Shown here piece after piece: positions 1 through 6,302 of a stretch of 6,311 bases of DNA. The notes beneath the pieces were generated by a model. The model searched no databases and was not told the DNA's origin. It worked only from the letters and a program-made list of their open reading frames with translations. The translations under genes were made by a program, and so were the position numbers. Every line of letters begins with the position of its first letter. The first letter of the stretch is position 1. Origin of the DNA: an uncultured Clostridia bacterium (lineage in GTDB: Bacteria; Bacillota_A; Clostridia; TANB77; CAG-508); NCBI GenBank assembly GCA_947627825.1, contig CANQXO010000077.1, positions 1-6,311 on the forward strand. Reading direction: 5' to 3'.

Positions 1-1294
1 GTTTTACCAGATTTTTAGCTTCTTCAACCCCTATAAAACACTCTGCATATTCTTCTTCTTTTTTGGCTGTTTCTATAAACCTTTCTAATCCAAGACTAGT
101 TGTTTCATTAACTACCTTAGCTTCTTTTCCTAAAGTTTTTGTTAATCTATATAATCCCATTGCAGAACCAATTGAATCCATGTCACCATTTGAATGTCCC
201 ATTATAATAATGTTATCTGATTCTTGAATAAGCTCTTTTAATGCATGTGATACCATTCTTGCTTTAACTTTTGTTCTCTTTTCAACCTCTTGGGTTCTGC
301 CTCCAAAGAATTCATATTTTCCATCTATTTTTATAATAGCTTGGTCTCCTCCTCTACCAAGAGCAATATCTATAACTGCTCTTGCAGAAGAATTCTTTTC
401 TGCAAAAGACTCACCATCATTAGAAAATGCAATACTTAAAGTTGGTTGAATAACATCTGCTAATTCAATATTTGTTAAATCCAAATTCTTTATTTCATCT
501 AGCACAGTCATTTTTTCTTGTTTAGCTTGTATTAAATCTTTTTGTTTCATGATGCAATAAAATGTATCTCTATCAGACTTAATTATTAGAGCATTAAACT
601 TATTTGCCCAATCATAAATTATTTTTTCAACCTGAGTTGTAATTAAAGGTGTAACTTCTGAAGATAATCTTTGATTTAACTCCTCATAATTGTCTATCAT
701 CAAAACACCAATACAAATATTATCGTCTTTTTCTTTTTGTTCTAGTTTTTTCACAGAAGTATTATCTATAAAATATAAAATAACTGTGTGTAATTGCTCT
801 TTTCTATGCGATTTTTTCGATTTTACAAATGAACCTAAAATCAAATAATCATTACCTTCAATTTTAGACTCTATATTTATTTTACCTTTTTCTTTATTTT
901 CAGAATCTTCAATTTGAGTTTTTACTGCTTGCAAAATTTCATCAAGCATATTATCAATATTTGTTTTTTCAAATTCTAAAGAAAACCTTTCGCTTTTCCA
1001 TATTATATTTCCATTTGTCTCCATCATGACAAGTGGGAATGGTGAGTTTATTAAAGTTGTTTTTGCAGTATTATTAACATCTAAAGTTAAATCTTTTAAT
1101 TGTTCTGATAGTTCAGTCTTTCTTCTTTTATTAGACCAAACGGCGTATAAAACAATTAATATATACAAGATAATTCCAAAAGGAATAAATTTAATTTCAA
1201 GTACACAAATAATAGCAATTAATATTGCTATTATTATTAAATAAATTTTTGTCTTGGATATAAATCTTTCTGCGTTATTATTTATACTCGGCAT
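1..1294 (-). CDS. gdpP: Cyclic-di-AMP phosphodiesterase GdpP, N-terminal part (C-terminus beyond the left edge)
   Basis: This is a membrane-bound enzyme that hydrolyses the second messenger c-di-AMP to pApA. I translated 431 residues by hand; family members are about 650-660 residues, so roughly the last third is missing at the window edge. In order: two transmembrane helices at about residues 17-31 and 36-53; a PAS-like sensor at about 80-180; a degenerate GGDEF domain at about 190-325 with SDRDTF near 240 in place of a working active site; the linker DGKYEFFGGRTQEVEKRT at 324-341, highly typical of GdpP; then the start of the DHH phosphoesterase domain, GHSNGDMDSIGSAMG (366-380), with likely metal ligands H367, D371 and D373. 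The later DHH motif and DHHA1 domain lie outside. The ATG at 1292-1294 is set by an in-frame TAA four codons upstream. An AGGAGA lies upstream at a somewhat long spacing of about 12 bases. It is transcribed divergently from the HD-CYTH gene. Confidence 0.95.
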   Translation of the reverse strand, partial: MPSINNNAERFISKTKIYLIIIAILIAIICVLEIKFIPFGIILYILIVLYAVWSNKRRKTELSEQLKDLTLDVNNTAKTTLINSPFPLVMMETNGNIIWKSERFSLEFEKTNIDNMLDEILQAVKTQIEDSENKEKGKINIESKIEGNDYLILGSFVKSKKSHRKEQLHTVILYFIDNTSVKKLEQKEKDDNICIGVLMIDNYEELNQRLSSEVTPLITTQVEKIIYDWANKFNALIIKSDRDTFYCIMKQKDLIQAKQEKMTVLDEIKNLDLTNIELADVIQPTLSIAFSNDGESFAEKNSSARAVIDIALGRGGDQAIIKIDGKYEFFGGRTQEVEKRTKVKARMVSHALKELIQESDNIIIMGHSNGDMDSIGSAMGLYRLTKTLGKEAKVVNETTSLGLERFIETAKKEEEYAECFIGVEEAKNLVK

Positions 1295-1363
1295 ATTAAT
1301 TTATTTTCTCCTAACCTTTTATAATTAAAAATGCTATCTTTTGTTTATAATAACTCAATGTAT

Positions 1364-1392
1364 ATTGTACTATTTTTTTAGGTTTTTGTCAA
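1364..1392 (-). promoter_or_regulatory. Predicted sigma-A promoter of gdpP
   Basis: On the minus strand, TTGACA (1392-1387) and TACAAT (1369-1364) are separated by exactly 17 bases. This is a near-perfect sigma-70/sigma-A promoter pointing into gdpP, and it implies a 5' leader of about 60 bases. A second ATTGAC lies 14 bases upstream of the first on the same strand, with no matching -10. It could be a regulator half-site or chance. Confidence 0.8.
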
Positions 1393-1446
1393 TTTTTTGG
1401 GGTCAATGCCAATTCCATATATTCGTTACTATTTTAGTTAGAAACA

Positions 1447-1475
1447 TTGACTATTTAAAATATGCATTATATAAT
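1447..1475 (+). promoter_or_regulatory. Predicted sigma-A promoter of the HD-CYTH gene
   Basis: TTGACT (1447-1452), a 17-base spacer and a consensus TATAAT (1470-1475) form a strong predicted promoter. Transcription would begin near 1482, leaving a leader of only about 20 bases that is mostly the ribosome binding site. There is no room for a riboswitch. The promoter is back to back with that of gdpP: the two -35 boxes lie about 55 bases apart. Confidence 0.82.
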
Positions 1476-1503
1476 TGAGTAACTAGATAGAAAGGAGTAT
1501 TGC

Positions 1504-3627
1504 ATGGCCTTTACATTCGTTCTTGAAGATGACACAAACACCATGAAAACTCACGACCCTATATATGGGGATATTGAGATAAAGTCACCTTTTAAAGAAA
1601 TAATACTCACCAAAGAAATGCAAAGATTAAATAATATCACACAAAACGGATTTTCAAATTTCGATTATCCCGGTTTAGAAAATAACGAAAGATTAAGTCA
1701 TAGCGTTGGAGCTTTTTATATAATGTCGCAAATTATTGAGCACTTAGAAAAAGAGTTAAAACGATATGATATTTTTATTTCCAAAGATGATAAAGATATG
1801 GCACTTTGTTCAATGCTATTACACGACATTGGTCATGGTCCTTTTTCACATAATTTTGAATCAATTACTCATTATTCACATGAAAAAAGAACTACTGACA
1901 TTTTGCTAGGAGATACTGAAATTAATCATCTTTTAACTTCAATTTATGGACAAGCAAAACTAAAGCGAATTGCAAGCTATATCGCAGAAATCAATGACTA
2001 TGGAAATGATGAAAAAAGCAAAACCAGTAGCAGTTTTACGAAATTGTTAAAATCTTTAATATCACATCAATTAGACGCTGATAGACTTGATTACTTAGTT
2101 CGTGACTCTTATCATGCTGGACTTCCAACTGCAATAAATTATAAAAATCTAATTCAATCTTTGGGCGTAAGTATCAACAACAATAAAGAATATGAATTAC
2201 TTGTTGACAAAAAAGGATTAACTAGCATTGAAACAATTTTGATAGAAAGATTTCAAAGATACAGAGATGTATATTATACAAAATCAGATACTATTTTAGT
2301 TTCAGTATTTTCTGAAATCTTAGAAAGATATAAATCAGTTCCAAACACAGTTAATGTTAAACTACCAAAATCATTTTCAATTTTAGCCTTTGACCCACAA
2401 AATATTTCACTAAATGACTTCTTAGAAATGAATGATAAACAATTTTTAGACGCATTTGAAATTATAAAAAACAATTGTACTGACCCAATATTGAGATATA
2501 TGGCTGACATTCCTCAAGTTCTTGCCGATTTTGAAGAATTAGAAAATAACATACAGCCAGAGCTTTTAAAGCAAAAACTTACTGAAATATTTCCAAGTCA
2601 TAATTTTTCTAATACATTTTCAATAGTACGAAAACATTCAAAAATAAAGCTTTACAAGGCTGAAGAATCATTAAGAGTAAATTTAGGAAGGGTACATAAA
2701 GACTTATCTGTTGCCACTCCTCACCTAATACGACCTGATGAATTTTTAGAACGAGATGAGAATTACTTTAACCCTGAACTTGTTAGAATAGAATTAGACA
2801 TGAGTGAGATGGAATTTGAACCATATAAAGAAAGAATTAGAAATATGATAAATGAATTAGATAAAAAACCAGAAGAATTTGAATTAAAATATATTATAGA
2901 TAAAGATGGAAGATACACACAAAATAGTATTTTGCAGGCATTATTAACTAACGGCTTTGACATTGTAAGCACAAAAGAAAAAGAAAATGATGATGAATAC
3001 TTTGATACAAAGGAACTTTCTTTGCTTTCAAGAGGTGGCTCATTAAGAATAAGAAAATTAACTCAAGATGGAAAGCCTAGATATAAAGCCACATACAAGA
3101 TGCCAACAACTATTGGAGAAGTATATTCTTCAAGAGAAGAAGTTGAAATTGACTTAGACGAAAATTCAATTGATGATTTAAAAAACAAAATGAAAAACAA
3201 AAATTTAGACGAAAATTTAGATGCTATTTTACCTATGCCAATATTAAATGCAGTTACTCAAAGGAAAGATATTGTGCTTGAAAAGAATGGCGTTCAAGTC
3301 TGTCTTTCATTTGACAACACCCAGTATAAGAATCATGTATTTAAGGGACAGCAACCTGTTTCAAGTGACTCCATGATTGAAATCGAAGCATTAGGAAACA
3401 TAACAGATAGAGTTATACTTAACGAAATAAACGACTTATTACATAGTAATTTTCCGGATTTACAAATAAATAAACAAAGCAAATATGAAAGAGGAACACG
3501 AAAAACGAGAGAAGAATATGCAAAAAGTAAGAAAACTAGAATTCAAGGAGTTGTAGTTGCCAATGAAACACTTAATGATAATTCAGAAGGTTTAACTGAA
3601 CTAGATGAAGAAGATGTAACTCTTTGA
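1504..3627 (+). CDS. HD-domain nucleotide phosphohydrolase fused to a C-terminal CYTH (triphosphate tunnel) domain
   Basis: This is a predicted cytoplasmic two-enzyme fusion of 707 residues. Residues 17-280 match the HD phosphohydrolases of the SAMHD1/Dgt/YwfO group: QRLNNITQNG (40-49), metal ligand H66 in RLSHSVG, H107-D108 in LLHDIGHGPFSH, and D193 in LDADRLDYLVRDS. Residues 210-450 are a mostly helical extension, as in that family. Residues 455-664 are a complete CYTH domain: the signature ExExK as E458-F-E460-L-K462, YFDT (499-502), SLRIRK with R515 and R517, K528 and K532, SREEVEID (543-550), MIEIEAL (624-630) and SKYERG (659-664). A charged, acidic tail ends the protein. AAGGAG six bases before the ATG at 1504 decides the start over an internal ATG at codon 14. 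HD enzymes of this group hydrolyse (d)NTPs, often to nucleoside plus tripolyphosphate; CYTH enzymes act on tripolyphosphate, ThTP or other triphosphates. The actual substrate is not deducible. No clear terminator follows. Confidence 0.93.
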   Translation: MAFTFVLEDDTNTMKTHDPIYGDIEIKSPFKEIILTKEMQRLNNITQNGFSNFDYPGLENNERLSHSVGAFYIMSQIIEHLEKELKRYDIFISKDDKDMALCSMLLHDIGHGPFSHNFESITHYSHEKRTTDILLGDTEINHLLTSIYGQAKLKRIASYIAEINDYGNDEKSKTSSSFTKLLKSLISHQLDADRLDYLVRDSYHAGLPTAINYKNLIQSLGVSINNNKEYELLVDKKGLTSIETILIERFQRYRDVYYTKSDTILVSVFSEILERYKSVPNTVNVKLPKSFSILAFDPQNISLNDFLEMNDKQFLDAFEIIKNNCTDPILRYMADIPQVLADFEELENNIQPELLKQKLTEIFPSHNFSNTFSIVRKHSKIKLYKAEESLRVNLGRVHKDLSVATPHLIRPDEFLERDENYFNPELVRIELDMSEMEFEPYKERIRNMINELDKKPEEFELKYIIDKDGRYTQNSILQALLTNGFDIVSTKEKENDDEYFDTKELSLLSRGGSLRIRKLTQDGKPRYKATYKMPTTIGEVYSSREEVEIDLDENSIDDLKNKMKNKNLDENLDAILPMPILNAVTQRKDIVLEKNGVQVCLSFDNTQYKNHVFKGQQPVSSDSMIEIEALGNITDRVILNEINDLLHSNFPDLQINKQSKYERGTRKTREEYAKSKKTRIQGVVVANETLNDNSEGLTELDEEDVTL

Positions 3628-3691
3628 ATTAATTATTGAAAATAAATATTCTAAACAATTATGTTTAATAATTTAAGTAATGAAAAATGTT

Positions 3692-3721
3692 ACAAAATAA
3701 AAACCCCGGAAGTCCGGGGTT
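3692..3721 (-). terminator. Rho-independent terminator of the 178-residue hypothetical gene
   Basis: A perfect 9-base-pair GC-rich stem (AACCCCGGA at 3702-3710 and TCCGGGGTT at 3713-3721) closes on two bases. On the minus strand it is followed by TTTTTATTTT. It starts about six bases after the TAG stop of the minus-strand gene. On the plus strand there is no T-run after the hairpin, so it is unlikely to end the HD-CYTH transcript. Confidence 0.92.
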
Positions 3722-3726
3722 AGCAC

Positions 3727-4263
3727 CTATATAAAATTACATTTTGTTGTTGCGGGGTCAAATCCCCATAAAACACTTGGATTGCCTAGCATCTCTTGCA
3801 TTTCTTCAGGAGATGCTATTATTGAGTAGATTTTACCTTTAGAGGTCTTCAGCTCTATTGGGTAGCGGTACTTTCTTGCATGGAGATAATCCCTTCTTTC
3901 ATTAATTGAGAAGTTGTAGAAATTGGATTCATCAACTATATCCAACAGCTTCCCTTCTGGACATTCTATGATTAGGTTCAGCAAGAGTTTTTTTCTTGTA
4001 GCCGATGCCCTTCTGGACAATTCTTCTTTGTACGCAGCTTTTATGTCCTTTAGGCGCAGCATTTCTTCGGTTATTACATTTAGGTCTTTATACTGGTAGT
4101 TAATAGCAGGTTCTGGAACTTCATCATATCCCATCTGTACATAAGTATTTAGTTTTTCCCGTAGTGCCATCACTTCTTCTACCTGATGATTGAATGCATC
4201 CAAAATTCTTGTTTTAATGGATTCGCCGGTCGGTCCTGTGCTTGTGTAGTATTGCTTTGCCAT
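3727..4263 (-). CDS. Hypothetical protein, 178 residues, unrecognised
   Basis: I do not recognise the family. The protein appears soluble: no signal peptide or membrane span is visible. Residues 1-15 are polar and Gly/Thr-rich (TSTGPTGES). Residues about 16-105 look largely alpha-helical and charged, with possible coiled-coil stretches around VEEVMALREKL and ITEEMLRLKDIKAAYKEEL, ending in a basic patch (RRASATRKK). Residues about 110-178 look like a small alpha/beta domain with a positively charged RRDYLHARKYRYP and a short C-terminus ending CNFI. The ATG at 4261-4263 is preferred because AAGGAG lies ten bases upstream; the in-frame GTG at 4272 is almost on top of that site. The gene is monocistronic, with its own predicted promoter and terminator, and is divergent from the methyltransferase pseudogene. 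Its composition is less AT-rich than its neighbours: two sampled 60-base lines gave 38% and 43% GC, against 20% in one line of the HD-CYTH gene. This suggests a different origin. Confidence 0.82.
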   Translation of the reverse strand: MAKQYYTSTGPTGESIKTRILDAFNHQVEEVMALREKLNTYVQMGYDEVPEPAINYQYKDLNVITEEMLRLKDIKAAYKEELSRRASATRKKLLLNLIIECPEGKLLDIVDESNFYNFSINERRDYLHARKYRYPIELKTSKGKIYSIIASPEEMQEMLGNPSVLWGFDPATTKCNFI

Positions 4264-4345
4264 TTGAATCACACTCCTTAGAATGTTAGGTGTTTTTATT
4301 TTTCTCTATTATTTTAGGGAAAAAAATTTGATTAATATATTATTT

Positions 4346-4374
4346 ATAATAACACGAATTATGTAAAATAGCAA
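4346..4374 (-). promoter_or_regulatory. Possible promoter of the 178-residue hypothetical gene
   Basis: On the minus strand, TTGCTA (4374-4369), a 17-base spacer and TATTAT (4351-4346) make a fair sigma-A match about 80 bases upstream of the gene. The region is very AT-rich, so chance matches are easy. A shifted TTACAT/AATAAT pair is an alternative. Confidence 0.45.
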
Positions 4375-4419
4375 TACATTTCGTTATTTAATTATTTTTT
4401 AAAAACATATTTTATTTTA

Positions 4420-4448
4420 TGATATAATTACTCAATAATATTAGGAGG
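4420..4448 (+). promoter_or_regulatory. Extended -10 promoter and ribosome binding site of the methyltransferase
   Basis: TG-A-TATAAT (4420-4428) is an extended -10 element with a consensus hexamer. No good -35 is visible at the normal distance, which is tolerated by extended -10 promoters. AGGAGG (4443-4448), five bases before the ATG at 4454, is an ideal Shine-Dalgarno site and fixes the start. The initiation signals therefore remain intact although the gene is broken. Confidence 0.65.
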
Positions 4449-4453
4449 AATAT

Positions 4454-5559
4454 ATGAGCGAAAAACAATTCAATTGTATTGAATTATTTGCTGGTGCTGG
4501 CGGATTGGGAACTGGATTTGAGAAAGCAGGTTTTAATATAATTAGTGCAAATGATATATGGGAACCAGCTAAAAAAACATATGTTGCTAATCATAAAAAT
4601 GTTAATTATATAGTAAAAGATATAGCTCTACTAAAAAGTGAAGAATTGCTTGCAAATACCAGTTATACCAAACAAGATATTGATGTAATAATAGGTGGAC
4701 CTCCTTGTCAAGGATTTTCGACTTTGGGGAAAAGGTTCATAGATGACCCAAGAAATAAATTATTTAAAGAATATGTTAGAATAGTAAATGATATTAGGCC
4801 TAAATTTTTTGTTATGGAAAATGTCGCCGGAATATTAAGTATGGAAAATGGCAATGTATTAAAAAACATATTAAAATCTTTCACAGAAATAGGCTATATA
4901 GTTAAATATAAATTATTAAATGCCGCAGAATATGGAGTTCCTCAATTAAGAAAATGAGTCATTTTTATTGGTACCAAACTAAATGGAAATATAGAATATC
5001 CAGAGAAAACACACTCTTTAGATACTAATTTCAAATATAAAAAAGCATTAACGATATGGGATGCAATTAGTGATTTACCTCAAAGTGACGATAAAGATTA
5101 TGATACATATACAAATGAACCTCAAAATGAATATCAAACATTAATTCGAAATAATTGTGTAAAATTAACTAACCATAAGCCTACTATATATAATAATAAA
5201 ACCCAAATCATGATGAAATACATTCCAATGGGAAAAAGTGTATGGGATATAAAGGAAAATATACCAAAAGAATATCTTCCAACATCGGGTTATGGAAATA
5301 CTTATGCAAGATTAAATGCAAATGAACCTTGTATGACAATTACTAGAAACTTTTCCTGTGTATTTCTTCTTCCAGATGCATTCACCCTTATTTAAACAGA
5401 GGATTAACAGCTAGAGAAGCTGCAAGAATCCAAAGTTACCCTGATGACTATCAATTTTTTGGAACCAAGACAGACATTCAAATTCAAATTGGAAATTCCG
5501 TTCCACCAATATTAGCAGAACAAATTGCATATAAAATAAAAGAAATGCTTAATAAATAA
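4454..5559 (+). pseudogene. DNA (cytosine-5-)methyltransferase of a type II restriction-modification system, broken by a nonsense codon and a frameshift
   Basis: Restored, this would be a protein of about 368 residues, normal for single-chain C5 methyltransferases, which transfer a methyl group from S-adenosylmethionine to cytosine in a specific site. Motif I is IELFAGAGGLGTGF (9-22); motif IV is GGPPCQGFST with catalytic C85; motif VI is MENVAG (E122-N-V124); motif VIII is GVPQLRK (161-167), followed by a TGA at 4955-4957 and then VIFIGTK. A target-recognition region of about 100 residues contains YIPMGKSVWDI. After MTITRNFSCV the frame is lost near 5357-5374, and it resumes in another frame as SSSRCIHP, LTAREAARIQSYPDDY (motif IX) and IQIGNSVPP (motif X), ending at TAA 5557-5559. 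The unsuppressed product is 167 residues, lacking the target-recognition region, and should be inactive. Recognition site unknown. Its 3' end overlaps the convergent endonuclease remnant. Confidence 0.93.
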
Positions 5560-5857
5560 GCTTTTCTTTTATTTTCTTTATAATAATATCTAAAGTTGGT
5601 GGCTGCTGTGTTAAATTCCACATAAAGTATTTTTCATCTATATGAAATACTTTTTTACCCTCAAATTGTGTTCTTGTTTCCCAATTAACACTTTTGTCAT
5701 CAATATTGGATATATCAACAAAAGCAACTATACCATTAAATAAATCCACATGAATTATTAAAGAATGTATTCCAAATTCATTAAATATTTTTTTCGCTTC
5801 TTTTACTTTATGTTCCTTAATATCGTTAATTCCCTGAAATCCACATTGAAATTCAAT
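5549..5857 (-). pseudogene. Probable C-terminal remnant of the partner type II restriction endonuclease
   Basis: An open frame of 102 codons runs from a TAA at 5860-5858 to the TAA at 5551-5549. It has no ATG before its middle; the first usable start is a GTG at 5749 that would give 66 residues without a ribosome binding site, so it reads as the tail of a longer protein. It opens with IEFQCGFQGINDIKEHK (residues 1-17). E2-x-Q4 resembles the E-x-Q variant of the PD-(D/E)XK nuclease active site known from BglII. WETRTQFEGKKVFHI (59-73) and a helical, basic C-terminus follow. A plausible missing frame precedes it: VYDI reads just upstream in another frame, and one added base would join it to IEFQ. 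Tail-to-tail overlap of 11 bases with a C5 methyltransferase is a usual R-M layout. The family is not identified; the endonuclease assignment rests mainly on context. Confidence 0.55.
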
Positions 5858-5900
5858 TTATATCATATACCATAGAAAAAGTCTATAAAATGCTGTACTC

Positions 5901-5976
5901 AAAATTTTCAATTTTTGACCTACATATACATATAGTAATGCAATTGTATATAAAGGTCAAAGAATTTTAAAATTTC
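5901..5976. repeat. Long imperfect inverted repeat
   Basis: The arm at 5911-5930 (core TTTGACCT then ATATACA) matches the reverse complement of 5945-5965 at 18 of 20 aligned positions plus one bulged base. Weaker AT-rich matching extends to 5901 and 5976. The centre (5931-5944) is 14 bases. As RNA it could fold into a hairpin with arms of about 30 bases; as DNA it presents two outward TTGACCT half-sites. Confidence 0.6.
5932..5960 (-). promoter_or_regulatory. Predicted promoter upstream of the endonuclease remnant
   Basis: On the minus strand, TTGACC (5960-5955), a 17-base spacer and TACTAT (5937-5932) fit a sigma-A promoter. It points at the remnant at 5857-5549. The -35 box is one half of the inverted repeat, so a repressor binding the dyad would be well placed to control it. 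The assignment rests on the match and position only. Confidence 0.5.
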
Positions 5977-5977
5977 A

Positions 5978-6015
5978 AAAGAGCTTGAAATCTAATCATT
6001 TCAAGCTCTTTTTTT
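5978..6015 (+). terminator. Rho-independent terminator, possibly bidirectional
   Basis: A perfect 14-base-pair stem (5978-5991 with 5998-6011, core AGAGCTTGAAAT) has a 6-base loop and runs into seven Ts at 6009-6015 on the plus strand. The nearest plus-strand gene is the methyltransferase pseudogene, ending over 400 bases upstream. On the minus strand the stem is followed by TTTTGAAATTTT, so it may also stop transcripts from the right edge. Confidence 0.85.
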
Positions 6016-6018
6016 ATG

Positions 6019-6042
6019 GTCGAGGTGAGTTCTCGACTTTTT
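6019..6042 (+). terminator. Second, smaller hairpin with T-run
   Basis: GTCGAG (6019-6024) and CTCGAC (6032-6037) pair perfectly across a 7-base loop and are followed by five Ts. It sits four bases after the T-run of the larger terminator, forming a tandem pair on the plus strand. Confidence 0.6.
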
Positions 6043-6088
6043 GTACTATTTTCTTTGATATTACTGCCTTTCAGAGTTTGTAATTTTG

Positions 6089-6143
6089 TTTGCGGAACAC
6101 TTTTGCGGAAATTTTTAATTTTTTAATTCCTTAAAATTCCGCA
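6089..6143. repeat. TGCGGAA repeat cluster with inverted repeat
   Basis: TTTGCGGAA occurs as direct copies at 6089-6097 and 6102-6110, 13 bases apart, and TTCCGCA lies inverted at 6137-6143. The second copy and the inverted copy form the ends of a near-perfect hairpin: TGCGGAAATTTTTAA (6104-6118) against TTAAAATTCCGCA (6131-6143). It could be a protein-binding site, a recombination site or a structured RNA end. There is no T-run directly after it, so a standard terminator is unlikely. Confidence 0.55.
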
Positions 6144-6179
6144 TAGTTCTCGCATTTTCTCATTAGTTTTTTATAATTG

Positions 6180-6302
6180 CTATACTGCAATCTCGCCTTT
6201 ATCTAAAATAACTCCAAATATATTTTTATTTATCAGATAATTTACTACATTTTTATTCTCTGACTTAATAAAATCAGTATCTATATCAACATAGTATTTC
6301 AT
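6180..6302 (-). CDS. Possible small ORF, 40 residues, at the right edge
   Basis: An ATG at 6300-6302 opens a 40-codon frame ending at TAG (6182-6180). It begins MKYYVDIDTDF and ends KGEIAV. It is acidic and hydrophilic, has no membrane span, and I do not recognise it. Only nine bases remain upstream in the window; they show no ribosome binding site and are open in frame, so the reading may extend further right. The codon pattern looks plausible for a gene, but the length alone is weak evidence in AT-rich DNA. Confidence 0.35.
   Translation of the reverse strand: MKYYVDIDTDFIKSENKNVVNYLINKNIFGVILDKGEIAV

Larger units (their letters stand above)
5858..6179. other. Non-coding stretch with promoter, inverted repeats and terminators
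   Basis: No convincing gene is present in these 320 bases. They contain a minus-strand promoter embedded in a long imperfect inverted repeat, two tandem hairpins with T-runs, and a cluster of TGCGGAA repeats, each listed separately. The missing 5' part of the endonuclease should have lain between the promoter and 5857. That gap is now only about 75 bases, consistent with a deletion. Confidence 0.6.

Noticed and set aside
1026..1244. 72-residue plus-strand reading frame
   Set aside because: It lies antisense within the gdpP coding sequence, which is strongly supported by its domain content.
2274..2972. Two minus-strand frames of 78 and 69 residues
   Set aside because: Both are antisense to the HD-CYTH gene, with no ribosome binding site or recognisable protein character.
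3650..3680. Terminator for the HD-CYTH gene (TAAAC/GTTTA hairpin)
   Set aside because: The stem is only five AT-rich base pairs with no clean T-run after it; too weak to call.
4955..4957. TGA read as an amino acid (recoded genetic code)
   Set aside because: The two long intact genes contain no in-frame TGA and use TGG for tryptophan. The HD-CYTH gene ends in TGA, and the expected residue here is arginine. The separate frameshift downstream also fits a pseudogene better.
5210..5395. Separate 61-residue gene starting at an ATG in the methyltransferase
   Set aside because: It is the continuation of the broken methyltransferase frame between the TGA and the frameshift, not an independent gene.
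6089..6143. CRISPR-like array
   Set aside because: The repeats are only nine bases long, spaced four bases apart, with one inverted. This does not match CRISPR repeat and spacer lengths.
5985..6163. Minus-strand frame starting MRKCENYAEF and ending VENSPRP
   Set aside because: It is interrupted by TAA and TGA in the same frame within about 50 codons, and it overlaps hairpins and repeats that explain the sequence. It could be a tiny relic, but I cannot support it.
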